From Alphaproteobacteria bacterium (lineage in GTDB: Bacteria; Pseudomonadota; Alphaproteobacteria; Sphingomonadales; Sphingomonadaceae), in contig VBAE01000212.1 in the NCBI GenBank assembly GCA_005882415.1, positions 1-23,067 on the forward strand: DNA of 23,067 nt, read 5' to 3'. Below, one piece after another: positions 16,048 to 22,712 of this stretch. Positions within the stretch are counted from its first letter, which is position 1, and the number at the start of each line of letters is the position of its first letter. Position numbers and translations under genes: made by a program. Under the pieces are notes generated by a model that worked only from the letters and a program-made list of their open reading frames with translations, ran no database searches and was not told the DNA's origin.

Positions 16048-16821
16048 CTACCTGAGGAGCCTGCGGTAGCCGCCTTTCTGCATCTGGCGCGCTCTGCGGA
16101 CCAGGCGCTGGACCCGCGACCGCGCCGTTGGAGCCTCGATCCTCCATTTGGGCGCGGCGGCCTCGCTGCTGACGAGGGCTGCAGCGATTTCGCGCTGGTC
16201 GGCGCCCGCGACAATTGCGTCCTGGACCCGCAGCTCGAGGAGGAAGCGGTGCATTCTGGCGACCGGTGGCTGGAGCTGCCGGGCGAAGCTTCCGGTCCGG
16301 CCCAATGCAAGGAGCCGCATGAGAACGGCCGCCGGAGCCTCTGCGGACCTGAGGCCACCGAGGCGATAGCAAAGCTTCACCGGTCCTTCGAGGAGGCTCC
16401 CCGAGACAATGTCGATCCTGATGTCGAAGATGCCGTCGCTCAGGAGAAGGTGCTCGGAGCCTGAGGCGGACCGGACGTGGCGGGCGAGCCCGTCGAAGCG
16501 CTGGACGTCGAAAAGATCGTCCGCGCCGGCTCCCGCCCTGGCCTTGGCTTCCAGGACGAGCGGGTAGTGGTCGGCGCGCCAGATCGGGCGCGCAAGGGGG
16601 GCCGCAAGCCTCGGATCTTCGAACAGGTGGAGGCCCCATGCTGCGGCCCGCTCTTCCGCGGTGGCCGCTTCGCTTCCGTCGAGTGCTTCGAGCGCCTCGC
16701 ACCGATAGCGGGGATCGCGTCTCAGCCACTCCCACGCGAGGCCGGGGAGGCGCAGGGCGCGAAGCGCGCGATAGGCTGCATCGTCGCGCCAGTCCGGAAG
16801 CCCGTCCGACCGGCCGCGCAT
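16048..16821 (-). CDS. DUF6499-DUF2285 protein, FseA-like transcriptional activator candidate
   Basis: This 257-residue protein starts with a DUF6499 segment (PDWRDDAAYRALRAL, then LAWEWLRRDPRYR; residues ~8-40) and ends with a DUF2285 domain (residues ~130-245, including GVRRS-free HTH-like PVARMHRFLLELRVQDAIVA and ADQREIAAALV). In Mesorhizobium integrative elements the same two domains, joined by ribosomal frameshifting, form the activator FseA, and a lone DUF2285 protein, QseM, is its antiactivator; DUF2285 is a helix-turn-helix variant. Here the domains are fused in one frame. The gene lies 246 bases upstream of the lasso precursor on the same strand and beside quorum-sensing genes, so it may activate the lasso operon or island functions. 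The ribosome binding site is weak. Confidence 0.75.
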   Translation of the reverse strand: MRGRSDGLPDWRDDAAYRALRALRLPGLAWEWLRRDPRYRCEALEALDGSEAATAEERAAAWGLHLFEDPRLAAPLARPIWRADHYPLVLEAKARAGAGADDLFDVQRFDGLARHVRSASGSEHLLLSDGIFDIRIDIVSGSLLEGPVKLCYRLGGLRSAEAPAAVLMRLLALGRTGSFARQLQPPVARMHRFLLELRVQDAIVAGADQREIAAALVSSEAAAPKWRIEAPTARSRVQRLVRRARQMQKGGYRRLLR

Positions 16822-16893
16822 CGCTCGTCCCGCGCCTCGGGGCCGGCGTCCGGACCGCCCCTATCGGCGGCGGACGCGAGTGGAGGGAAGTGG

Positions 16894-16933
16894 GCTCGAC
16901 ATGCTGTTCTCCCGGCTGACGACCGGGTCGAGC
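16894..16933. repeat. Inverted repeat between DUF2285 gene and LuxR remnant
   Basis: GCTCGAC (16894-16900) and GTCGAGC (16927-16933) are perfect inverted copies, with an inner CCCGG/CCGGG pair. It lies 28 bases past the remnant's stop and 73 bases before the DUF2285 gene. It may be an old terminator or an operator; no U-tract follows on either strand. Confidence 0.35.
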
Positions 16934-16960
16934 AAGCAGGAAGGCGTATCACGGGGCTAT

Positions 16961-17634
16961 TCACCCGGATTGGGGAATTGCATCCTCGAAGCTGATCCTG
17001 GCGTCGCGCAGCCCATGCGCCACGAGCTGCGCTCGGCTGATCACTAATCGCCCTTCCCCGCCGCAACGAGTTCGAGGCACTGCAGCTCGCGGCGGCTGAG
17101 ATGCGGATGGAGGCCCGCAGCCGGATAGCCGCAGAGGCGCCGTGCCGCCTGGAATGCCCTGGCGCCGATGATCTCCGCGCAGGAGAGACGCCCCGCCGGA
17201 ATCTCGCGGCCCACCCGAACTGCGAAGGAGCAGGATCCGATCGGCTCCCCAGGCACATTGGCCGGCACGGTGAAGCCCTCGCCTATGCCGAAATCGGCGC
17301 CTGCCCGCAGGATCTCGCGGTGCCGGGCGCTAAGCCGAACCATCCGGGGGAGGGCGGTCCAGCGGAACCCGGCGTTGCTCCTCTCGCTCGCAAGGTGCAC
17401 CGGGTCGCCGCAGTGGGTAAGCCTTGCTGAAAGCGCCTCCGCCCATCCTGCCGGATAGCTGTCGATCCGGATGAGATGTGCTCCGGACCGGTAGAGACTC
17501 CTGTGGTGGAGAAGCGCGAAATGATCGAACCCGAGCTCGCGCGCAGCGTCCGCAGTCAAGGACGCGAGATCGGAAAGCGTCCTGCACAGGTCGGCACGTG
17601 CCTCGAAATGATCGATCAGGCGCGAGAACGGCAC
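16961..17634 (-). pseudogene. LuxR-type quorum-sensing regulator with deleted HTH
   Basis: The first 196 codons (17044-17634) encode a full autoinducer-binding domain similar to the intact LuxR at 17986 (shared FGIG.GFTVPA.VPGE..GSCSFA) and the start of the HTH (LSRRELQCLELVAAGKGD), then hit TAG. In another frame directly after this, 17044 down to 16961 encodes VISRAQLVAHGLRDARISFE, which aligns with the last residues of the intact paralogue (RSLLAVNALFDGAISFRE). About 80 bases encoding most of the DNA-binding helices are therefore missing and the frame is shifted. It cannot bind DNA as LuxR proteins do. It might still be translated and act as a ligand sink or a dominant-negative partner, as the truncated TrlR does for TraR. 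Confidence 0.88.
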
Positions 17635-17985
17635 CGCCGCACCATGGACTTCTCGGTTGGCTCGATCGGCAAGTGTGTCCGGCGGTGGCCGATCTGGCCT
17701 ATTTCGAGTTTGTGCATCCTTCGCTCCGCGGTTTTAACGTATTTTTTCAATATATTCGGGCTAGACCTTTCAAAAGCGTATAGAGCATTTGATGACCCTC
17801 CTCCTCCACTGTCCCCATAGGCTACGCACCAGTCGCTTCCGATCCGGATGCATGGAGGCCGTCGGGAGGAGCGATCCGGTTCACGCCGGAAGGCCGGTTG
17901 AGGCCCGGCCGATCGGCCCAGTCGAAAGGCGCTTCGCGCCAAGGGCGCGCTTGGAAGCGCCTGACGCGAGCGAAACGATTTTCCG
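17635..17985. other. Divergent promoter region between the two luxR genes
   Basis: These 351 bases contain no convincing gene. An AT-rich patch at about 17731-17790 (TTTTAACGTATTTTTTCAAT, then TATATTCGG) is the best promoter candidate in either direction. GTCCCCATAGGC (17811-17822) shares TATGGGG, read on the - strand, with the motif found before luxI. A large hairpin (GGCGCTTC 17928-17935 with GAAGCGCC 17954-17961, inner GCGCC/GGCGC) lies 24 bases before the luxR start. The spacing of these elements suggests regulated expression of luxR. Confidence 0.5.
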
Positions 17986-18726
17986 ATGTTCGAAAGGGTG
18001 GATGCGTTCGTCCGCGATGCACGGCAGGCGACGATGGCGGATGAGCTTGGGCAGCTTCTCGGCGAGGTGGCGGGGGAGCTGGGATTTTCCTATTTTGCGC
18101 TGACCCACCATGTGGCCTTCGACGGTGGCGTGCGCGACGGCGTGCGCCTCCACAATTATCCCTGCGGCTGGCAGGAATATTTCGATGCCCGAAAGCTCGG
18201 GCCTTCCGACCCCGTTCACCGGGCGAGCCATGGAACCAGCGTCGGCTTCGCCTGGTCCGAGCTGCCGCGGATGATCCGGCTTACCGAAGCGGACCAGCAG
18301 GTCCTGGACGATGCCGGCCGGTTCGGCATCGGCAACGGCTTCACCGTTCCGGCGCATGTCCCGGGGGAGTCGAACGGCTCCTGCTCCTTTGCAGCCGCGC
18401 AGGGGGCGGCACTGCCCGAGGAGCAGCTCGCGACCGTCCAACTGATCGGAGCCTTCGCCTTCGAGGCTGCGCGCCGGATCTGGCGAATGAGACAGCCGCC
18501 GGTGGAGCAGCCGGCTCTCACCGGCAGGCAGGTCGAGTGCCTCCTCTGGGTTGCACGCGGCAAGTCCGATTGGGAGGTCTCGCAGATTCTCGGCATCAGC
18601 CATGAGACCGCGAAACGACACATCAAGCAGGCCAGGGAGCGGTACGGCTCGTCCAACCGCAGCCTGCTCGCGGTGAACGCCCTGTTCGACGGAGCGATCA
18701 GCTTCCGGGAGGTGCTTCGCCGCTGA
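17986..18726 (+). CDS. LuxR-family acyl-homoserine-lactone-responsive regulator
   Basis: This 246-residue protein has an autoinducer-binding domain at about residues 10-165, with Trp62, Asp75-Pro76, Trp90 and the glycine-rich FGIGNGFTVPAHVPGE typical of the family. A GerE HTH lies at about 178-226 (LTGRQVECLLWVARGKSDWE, then ILGISHETAKRHIKQARERY). It should bind the acyl-homoserine lactone made by the next gene and activate target promoters. The ATG at 17986 has a poor ribosome binding site behind a strong hairpin, but aligns with the start of the truncated paralogue. The luxI gene follows after 81 bases, which contain an 18-base palindromic motif, suggesting autoinduction of luxI. Confidence 0.93.
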   Translation: MFERVDAFVRDARQATMADELGQLLGEVAGELGFSYFALTHHVAFDGGVRDGVRLHNYPCGWQEYFDARKLGPSDPVHRASHGTSVGFAWSELPRMIRLTEADQQVLDDAGRFGIGNGFTVPAHVPGESNGSCSFAAAQGAALPEEQLATVQLIGAFAFEAARRIWRMRQPPVEQPALTGRQVECLLWVARGKSDWEVSQILGISHETAKRHIKQARERYGSSNRSLLAVNALFDGAISFREVLRR

Positions 18727-18729
18727 GCA

Positions 18730-18747
18730 ATGCCCAATCTGGGGCAT
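18730..18747. promoter_or_regulatory. Candidate lux box upstream of luxI
   Basis: ATGCCCAATCTGGGGCAT has perfect 6-base arms (ATGCCC/GGGCAT) around a 6-base centre. It ends 60 bases before the luxI start, where a LuxR activator site would be expected. A 16/18 copy lies at 22654-22671 before the RTX gene. Its length and dyad fit a lux box, although the arms differ from the classical ACCTG/CAGGT type. Confidence 0.65.
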
Positions 18748-18807
18748 ATCGTTTCTTTCTCCGCCCGGCGATCCTCCTGCCCAGCAACAGGAGGAGCTCG
18801 AACGGCG

Positions 18808-19422
18808 ATGCTGATGATTTGCGAAGGATCGGACGATCCGCTTTCCAACCCCGTGCTGAGGCCGATGTTCGAGGCCCGGAGGCGCGTCTTTGTCGACCTG
18901 ATGGGCTGGCAGCTCCCGGTCGTGGGCCACCGGTTCGAGGTCGACCAGTTCGACGGTCCCGATGCTGTCTACCTGGTGCTGAGCGATTCCGCCGGCGGCC
19001 ACGTCGCGTCCGCGCGGCTCCTGAAGACGACCGGGCCGCACATCCTCGGCAGCCTCTTCCCGCAGCTCTGCGCAGCCGGCGTTCCGAGCGGCCCTGGGAT
19101 TCTCGAGATCACCCGATTCTGTCTCGACCCGCGGCAGCGGGCCTCGGAGCGCCTCGAGGCGCGCAACCGCCTCGTCACCGCGCTTGTCGACCACGCCCTT
19201 CGCTCAGGCATCGAAGCCTATACCGGAGTGGCGGAGATTGGCTGGCTGCAGCAGGTCCTTGCCTTCGGCTGGGCCTGCCGGCCGCTCGGCCTCCCCCAAC
19301 CGGTCGGCGGGACGCTGGTCGGCGCGCTCCGGATCGACATCGACGAGGAGACTCCGCGATTGCTCGCCGCGAACGGAATCCATCGCGAGGCGGAGCTCGC
19401 CAGCATCGCCCAGGCCGCTTGA
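18808..19422 (+). CDS. Acyl-homoserine lactone synthase (LuxI family)
   Basis: This 204-residue protein makes an N-acyl-homoserine lactone from S-adenosylmethionine and an acyl-ACP or acyl-CoA. All the usual LuxI residues are found at their expected numbers from this start: Arg24, Phe28, Trp34, Asp46, Asp49, Arg70, Phe84, Glu100 and Arg103 (segments ARRRVFVDLMGW, VDQFDG, ASARLL, ILEITRF). The frame is open back to 18730, but GGAGGAG at about 18790 and the residue numbering support 18808. It follows its cognate luxR and is followed after 11 bases by the dioxygenase gene, so signal synthesis and the downstream genes share a transcript. The acyl chain cannot be predicted. Confidence 0.94.
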   Translation: MLMICEGSDDPLSNPVLRPMFEARRRVFVDLMGWQLPVVGHRFEVDQFDGPDAVYLVLSDSAGGHVASARLLKTTGPHILGSLFPQLCAAGVPSGPGILEITRFCLDPRQRASERLEARNRLVTALVDHALRSGIEAYTGVAEIGWLQQVLAFGWACRPLGLPQPVGGTLVGALRIDIDEETPRLLAANGIHREAELASIAQAA

Positions 19423-19433
19423 GGAGACGAAGA

Positions 19434-20342
19434 ATGAACAAGCCTGATTTCCAGGACGGCGCCGAGCACTGGTCCGAGCGGCTGCTTGCGGACGGTTACT
19501 GCGTCATCCCGAACCTGGTCCCGAAGACGGTGGCGGCGCTCGACCACGATCTCGCGCTCGATTTCGAGAGCGCGCCCTTCTGCAGCGGCGGCTTCTACGG
19601 CGCCAGGACCAAGAGGTTCGGCAGGCTTCTGACCCGGTCCTGCCATGCCCGGACGCTGGTCCAGCATCCGCTGGTCACCGCCATCGTCGAACGCGTGCTC
19701 GCGCCCTGGTGCGACACCATCCAGCTCAACCTCACCCAGGCGATCGAGCTTCACGCGGGCGCGCTCCCGCAGCTCCCACACCGCGACCAGGACATGTGGC
19801 GCGGGGCCATCGGCGAGATCGAATATCTGGTCAACGTGATGTGGCCGTTCACGCCCTACACGCGGGAGAATGGCGCAACTTTGGTCTGGCCGGAAAGCCA
19901 CGGCCTGCGAGCGCTCGCGCCCAGCGTCGAATCGTCGGAAGTAGCTATCGAAATGGAGCCAGGCTCGGCGCTCCTGTTCCTCGGCTCGACCCTCCATGGC
20001 GCCGGCGGCAATGAAAGCGCTGCGGCGCGGCGGGGAGCGATCGTCTCCTACTGCCTTGGCTGGCTCAAGCCCTACGAGAACCAGTGGCTGGCTTATCCGC
20101 CGGAGGTTGCCGCCCGTTTCCCCGCGGATCTGGCAGCATTGGTCGGCTACCGGCAGCACCGTCCCAACCTCGGCAATTATGAAGGACAATGCCCGTCGAT
20201 CCTGCTTCGCGGCGAGCCTTGCGGCCCGCTCCAGGCCATGGACGCGCTTCGGCCGGACCAGGAGGCGCTGGTCGAGGCATTCGTCGCCGACCAGCTTCGA
20301 AGCGCCCGCTACGCCATGCCGCACGTCAGCCGGGCGGTATGA
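19434..20342 (+). CDS. PhyH-family Fe(II)/2-oxoglutarate dioxygenase
   Basis: This 302-residue protein has the phytanoyl-CoA dioxygenase fold. The iron ligands are His116 and Asp118 in LPHRDQD and His188 in GSTLHGAGGNES, and Arg199 or Arg200 can bind 2-oxoglutarate. It should hydroxylate a small molecule or a peptide using O2 and 2-oxoglutarate; the substrate is unknown. GAGGAGACGA precedes the ATG at 19434 and overlaps the luxI stop. The next gene starts within its last 4 bases. Its place between luxI and a lasso precursor leaves three options: tailoring of the lasso peptide, modification of the autoinducer, or an unrelated quorum-regulated role. A lasso hydroxylase of this cofactor class is known from Streptomyces (CanE), but it is not necessarily a close relative. 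Confidence 0.88.
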   Translation: MNKPDFQDGAEHWSERLLADGYCVIPNLVPKTVAALDHDLALDFESAPFCSGGFYGARTKRFGRLLTRSCHARTLVQHPLVTAIVERVLAPWCDTIQLNLTQAIELHAGALPQLPHRDQDMWRGAIGEIEYLVNVMWPFTPYTRENGATLVWPESHGLRALAPSVESSEVAIEMEPGSALLFLGSTLHGAGGNESAAARRGAIVSYCLGWLKPYENQWLAYPPEVAARFPADLAALVGYRQHRPNLGNYEGQCPSILLRGEPCGPLQAMDALRPDQEALVEAFVADQLRSARYAMPHVSRAV

Positions 20343-20944
20343 ACTCGGGCCAGACATTCGAGCGGGTCTATTCCTCGCTCAAGGCACAGGTCGTCGAGGG
20401 CCGCTATGCGCCTGGCGAGCGGCTCGAGCCGGCGGCCCTGGGCGAGGAGCTGTTCGCGAGCGTGACTCCGGTGCGGGACGCCCTTCACAGGCTGGTCGGG
20501 GAGGGGCTGGTCGTGTCGCCGCGTGCGGACGGGTTTCACATGCCGATGCTGACAGGGCCGGCCCTCCGCGACCTCTACAGCTGGAACTGCGCAGTGATCC
20601 TGCTCGCTCTGGCCGAGCGAAGCCGGTGGCGGACCGTGGAAGCGAGGTCGGAGGCCGATTGCTCCACGGCGTCGGCCTTGTTCGCAACCATCGCGGCCAT
20701 CTCCGGGAATGACGAGCATCGGAGCGCCGTGCTCCGGCTCAACGAGCGGCTCGAGGCCGTTCGGCGCGCGGAGGCGGTGGCGGTAGAGGACGACGCAGAA
20801 GTGCCGCATCTAGCGGCTTCGCTGGTGCGTGAGGATCGGCCGGCTCTTCGAGCGGGGATCGCTCGCTACCATCGCCGGCGGTTGAAGCTCACCCCCGACA
20901 TATTGACGGTTCTCCACAAGCGTCTTCACCTTGGCGGCGCATAG
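20339..20944 (+). CDS. GntR-family transcriptional regulator
   Basis: This 201-residue protein has an N-terminal winged helix at about residues 5-75 (ERVYSSLKAQVVEGRYAPGE, RLEPAALGEELFASVTPVRD, LHRLVGEGLV). This is the GntR/FadR pattern, in which VRDALHRL is the recognition helix. The C-terminal half is helical and short, possibly a reduced FCD ligand domain, so the effector is unclear. Its ATG overlaps the dioxygenase stop by 3 bases (ATGA), showing translational coupling. The gene lies directly before the second lasso precursor and may control it or the quorum-sensing operon. A longer reading frame upstream is rejected because of this overlap and the normal GntR start. Confidence 0.88.
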   Translation: MNSGQTFERVYSSLKAQVVEGRYAPGERLEPAALGEELFASVTPVRDALHRLVGEGLVVSPRADGFHMPMLTGPALRDLYSWNCAVILLALAERSRWRTVEARSEADCSTASALFATIAAISGNDEHRSAVLRLNERLEAVRRAEAVAVEDDAEVPHLAASLVREDRPALRAGIARYHRRRLKLTPDILTVLHKRLHLGGA

Positions 20945-21012
20945 CGCGAACAATCGGCCTGTAAGCCGCGTATATGCTCGATGCCGCCGTGCGGGCGCTT
21001 TAGCCTCCTTCG

Positions 21013-21029
21013 GCTGCCATCCCGGCAGC
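21013..21029 (+). promoter_or_regulatory. 5'-UTR hairpin before lasso precursor A2
   Basis: GCTGCC (21013-21018) and GGCAGC (21024-21029) form a perfect 6-base stem. The segment to the start codon (CAGCATC, then AGGAGAC) matches the corresponding stretch before precursor A1, so the two mRNA leaders share a layout. Confidence 0.5.
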
Positions 21030-21044
21030 ATCAGGAGACAGACG

Positions 21045-21176
21045 ATGAAGCGCAGGTCCACCACCTCCACCACCCGGGCCGTCGATCTCGGTCGCGCGAG
21101 CAGCGAGACCAGGGGCCCCCTCGGAGCCTATTTCGACCCGATGGGCAAGCAGTTCGTCGGCCTCTCGCGCGGCTGA
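21045..21176 (+). CDS. Second lasso peptide precursor A2 (43 residues), no adjacent B or C
   Basis: This small gene starts 100 bases after the GntR stop and has AGGAGA 8 bases before the ATG. The 23-residue leader ends VDLGRASSETR and the 20-residue core is GPLGAYFDPMGKQFVGLSRG. It meets the lasso rules: Thr at -2, Gly at 1, and Asp at 8 for an 8-residue ring. Leader length, core length, LGxASxETR, and the tail pattern G(R/K)(N/Q)F(L/V)GLS are shared with precursor A1 at 15670-15801. No B or C gene lies nearby, so maturation should rely on those at 13228-15656. It ends 8 bases before a terminator hairpin and is placed as the last gene of a luxI-led unit. Confidence 0.88.
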   Translation: MKRRSTTSTTRAVDLGRASSETRGPLGAYFDPMGKQFVGLSRG

Positions 21177-21475
21177 GCGACTGTCGGGCGGCGCGCCTGG
21201 GGCGTGCCGCCCGTTCCGCGGGCCTTCCAGCATCAAGGACAGTCGCGAGCGGTCACGGACCAGTCGGTTCTCAGCGCAATCGGCCGGATGCCCGGGTGCC
21301 GTGGGCAGCCGTTCTTGCGGAGTCCCGCTCCTGAACCGCCTCCCGTTTGCCAATAGATCCATTTTGGATCAATCTTCCCCCGGCCGCGATTCTCCCTGCT
21401 CCCTTGGGGTACGCACTCGCGGCCCACCCACGTCTGCGACCGGATCGTCTAGCGAAGGCCGTTATTGCCGGCGGC
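21177..21475. other. Intergenic region after lasso precursor A2
   Basis: No gene is seen in these 299 bases. They contain the terminator hairpin at 21185-21213, the palindrome GATCCATTTTGGATC (21356-21370), and CCCTTGGGGTACGCAC (21401-21416), which shares its TACGCAC end with a site before luxR (17823-17829). These scattered dyads suggest a promoter or a small RNA, neither of which can be shown. Confidence 0.4.
21185..21213 (+). terminator. Hairpin after lasso precursor A2, probable terminator
   Basis: CGGGCGGC (21185-21192) pairs with GCCGCCCG (21206-21213); continuing through one G-U pair and CGCC/GGCG gives a 13-pair stem with a 3-base loop. It starts 9 bases past the A2 stop. Only a short T pair follows, so termination may be partial. 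Confidence 0.65.
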
Positions 21476-22573
21476 CTATTGGGCGGGGGGTTGTGAAAGT
21501 GTCGAGTGGAGGGAGCGGACGATTGCCGCAAGCTCGGCCTGCCGGCGGCACCCGAGCTTCGAGTAGAGCGCCTTCATCTGGGACCTGACGGTGTTGACGG
21601 AGACCTGGCGCTCCGCTGCGACCTGCTCGGGGGAAAGGCCGGCCGACAGTCGCTCGGCAATCAAGGCTTCGGCTTGCGTCAGACCCAGCGCCGCCAGCTG
21701 CTCGAGCACCACCCCGTCGGCGCCGGAGGGGTCGCGGAACGTCAGAAGTGCACCCCTTTTACCCGAGCGCCAGGCAAGCGGAACCACGTTGACGGCGATC
21801 GGCGCGCGCCCATCGCCAAGAAGCAGGGCGAGACTGGCCTCCGGGGCGGTGGGGTCGGTCGCGACTTGGACGGCTTGGATCAGCTTCCGGTTCTCGCCTG
21901 CTTCGTCCTCGACGAGGCGCCGGCTTCTGGAGCCGAGCACCCCCCGTCTCAGCAGGCGCTCCGCGGCAGCGTTTGCGTAGACGATCTGCAGGTTGCGCAG
22001 CACGACCAGGTTCGCTTCGGGCGCCTGGTCCAGCACCGCCTCGATCGTGCTCAGCTTCTGCGACATGTGCTCGAGGCGGCCGCGGAAGGATAAGAGGTGG
22101 CGCATGTGCCTTTCGCTTTCCTGCAGGTCCTTGAGATTGCCGGCATCGAAGGGTGCCTGGGTCTTGCCGCGCTGGAGGCCGAGCATGCCGCTTCCCCAGG
22201 ACCGTTCTATCCTAAGCCCGATCGCGCGGAATGTGTCGTCCCCCATCGGGCGGATATATTCGTTGAAGAACACGCTCCGCTCATAGACCTCGGGAGGAAC
22301 CAGCCACTCGAGATCGATCGCTGAGTTCAGGGTCCGGGTCGCCGCCGCGGCGGCCGCCCAGGGATCCGCCGTGGCGAACTCCTCCGTATAAAGGTTCATC
22401 TGCTCATCGGTGAAATAGCCGGAGTGGCCCATCACGCCTGCACCGCCGCTGGTGAAGCGGCAGTGCATCAGCGCCGATCTGGCGCCGAACGCCTCGGCAA
22501 GCCTGCCTGGCAGGTGAGAGAAGAGGTCGTCGTCGAAGAGGCAGTCATACACCTCCTCAGCACGCAGCTTCAT
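21476..22573 (-). CDS. LuxR-type (GerE HTH) regulator with PAS-like middle domain
   Basis: This 365-residue protein has a C-terminal GerE HTH (about residues 295-360: GLTQAEALIAERLSAGLSPE, then RQVSVNTVRSQMKALYSKLG). The middle segment, VLDQAPEANLVVLRNLQIVY then ANAAAERLL (about 190-225), looks PAS-like. The N-terminal ~170 residues resemble the sensory half of other sphingomonad HTH regulators and do not match the autoinducer domain of LuxR at 17986. The ATG at 22573 is preferred over 22603 because CGGAGGTG lies at ideal spacing before it. It is divergent from an RTX exoprotein gene, with quorum-type motifs between them, and probably controls that gene. The ligand is unknown. Confidence 0.85.
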   Translation of the reverse strand: MKLRAEEVYDCLFDDDLFSHLPGRLAEAFGARSALMHCRFTSGGAGVMGHSGYFTDEQMNLYTEEFATADPWAAAAAATRTLNSAIDLEWLVPPEVYERSVFFNEYIRPMGDDTFRAIGLRIERSWGSGMLGLQRGKTQAPFDAGNLKDLQESERHMRHLLSFRGRLEHMSQKLSTIEAVLDQAPEANLVVLRNLQIVYANAAAERLLRRGVLGSRSRRLVEDEAGENRKLIQAVQVATDPTAPEASLALLLGDGRAPIAVNVVPLAWRSGKRGALLTFRDPSGADGVVLEQLAALGLTQAEALIAERLSAGLSPEQVAAERQVSVNTVRSQMKALYSKLGCRRQAELAAIVRSLHSTLSQPPAQ

Positions 22574-22653
22574 CCGGCACCTCCGAACAGTGCTTTGGTT
22601 CATGGCTTAAGCCGCTGAGCCTGTCCAGCAGGGGGACGCCCACTCCTCGAGAC

Positions 22654-22699
22654 ATACCCAATATGGGGCATGACGCTCCAAAATGCCCCCAATATGCAT
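22654..22699. promoter_or_regulatory. Paired operator candidate before the RTX gene
   Basis: ATACCCAATATGGGGCAT (22654-22671) matches the luxI upstream motif at 16 of 18 bases. A second CCCAATATG (22688-22696) repeats the first one (22657-22665) exactly 31 bases on, about three helical turns, so two bound proteins would face the same side of the DNA. The sites lie 58-103 bases before the RTX start codon. Confidence 0.6.
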
Positions 22700-22712
22700 G
22701 GCTTAGCGCTTC

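Noticed and set aside
17881..19194. A 437-codon open frame on the - strand across luxR and luxI
   Set aside because: Both genes it opposes are clear family members with catalytic residues in place, and the antisense product has no recognisable features.
18819..19433. A long N-terminal extension of the dioxygenase in the frame of 19434-20342
   Set aside because: It overlaps luxI completely, is Arg/Pro rich, and the ATG at 19434 has a good ribosome binding site.
20189..20338. A 50-codon extension of the GntR gene
   Set aside because: It lies inside the dioxygenase gene, and the ATGA overlap at 20339-20342 with a normal GntR N-terminus is more convincing.
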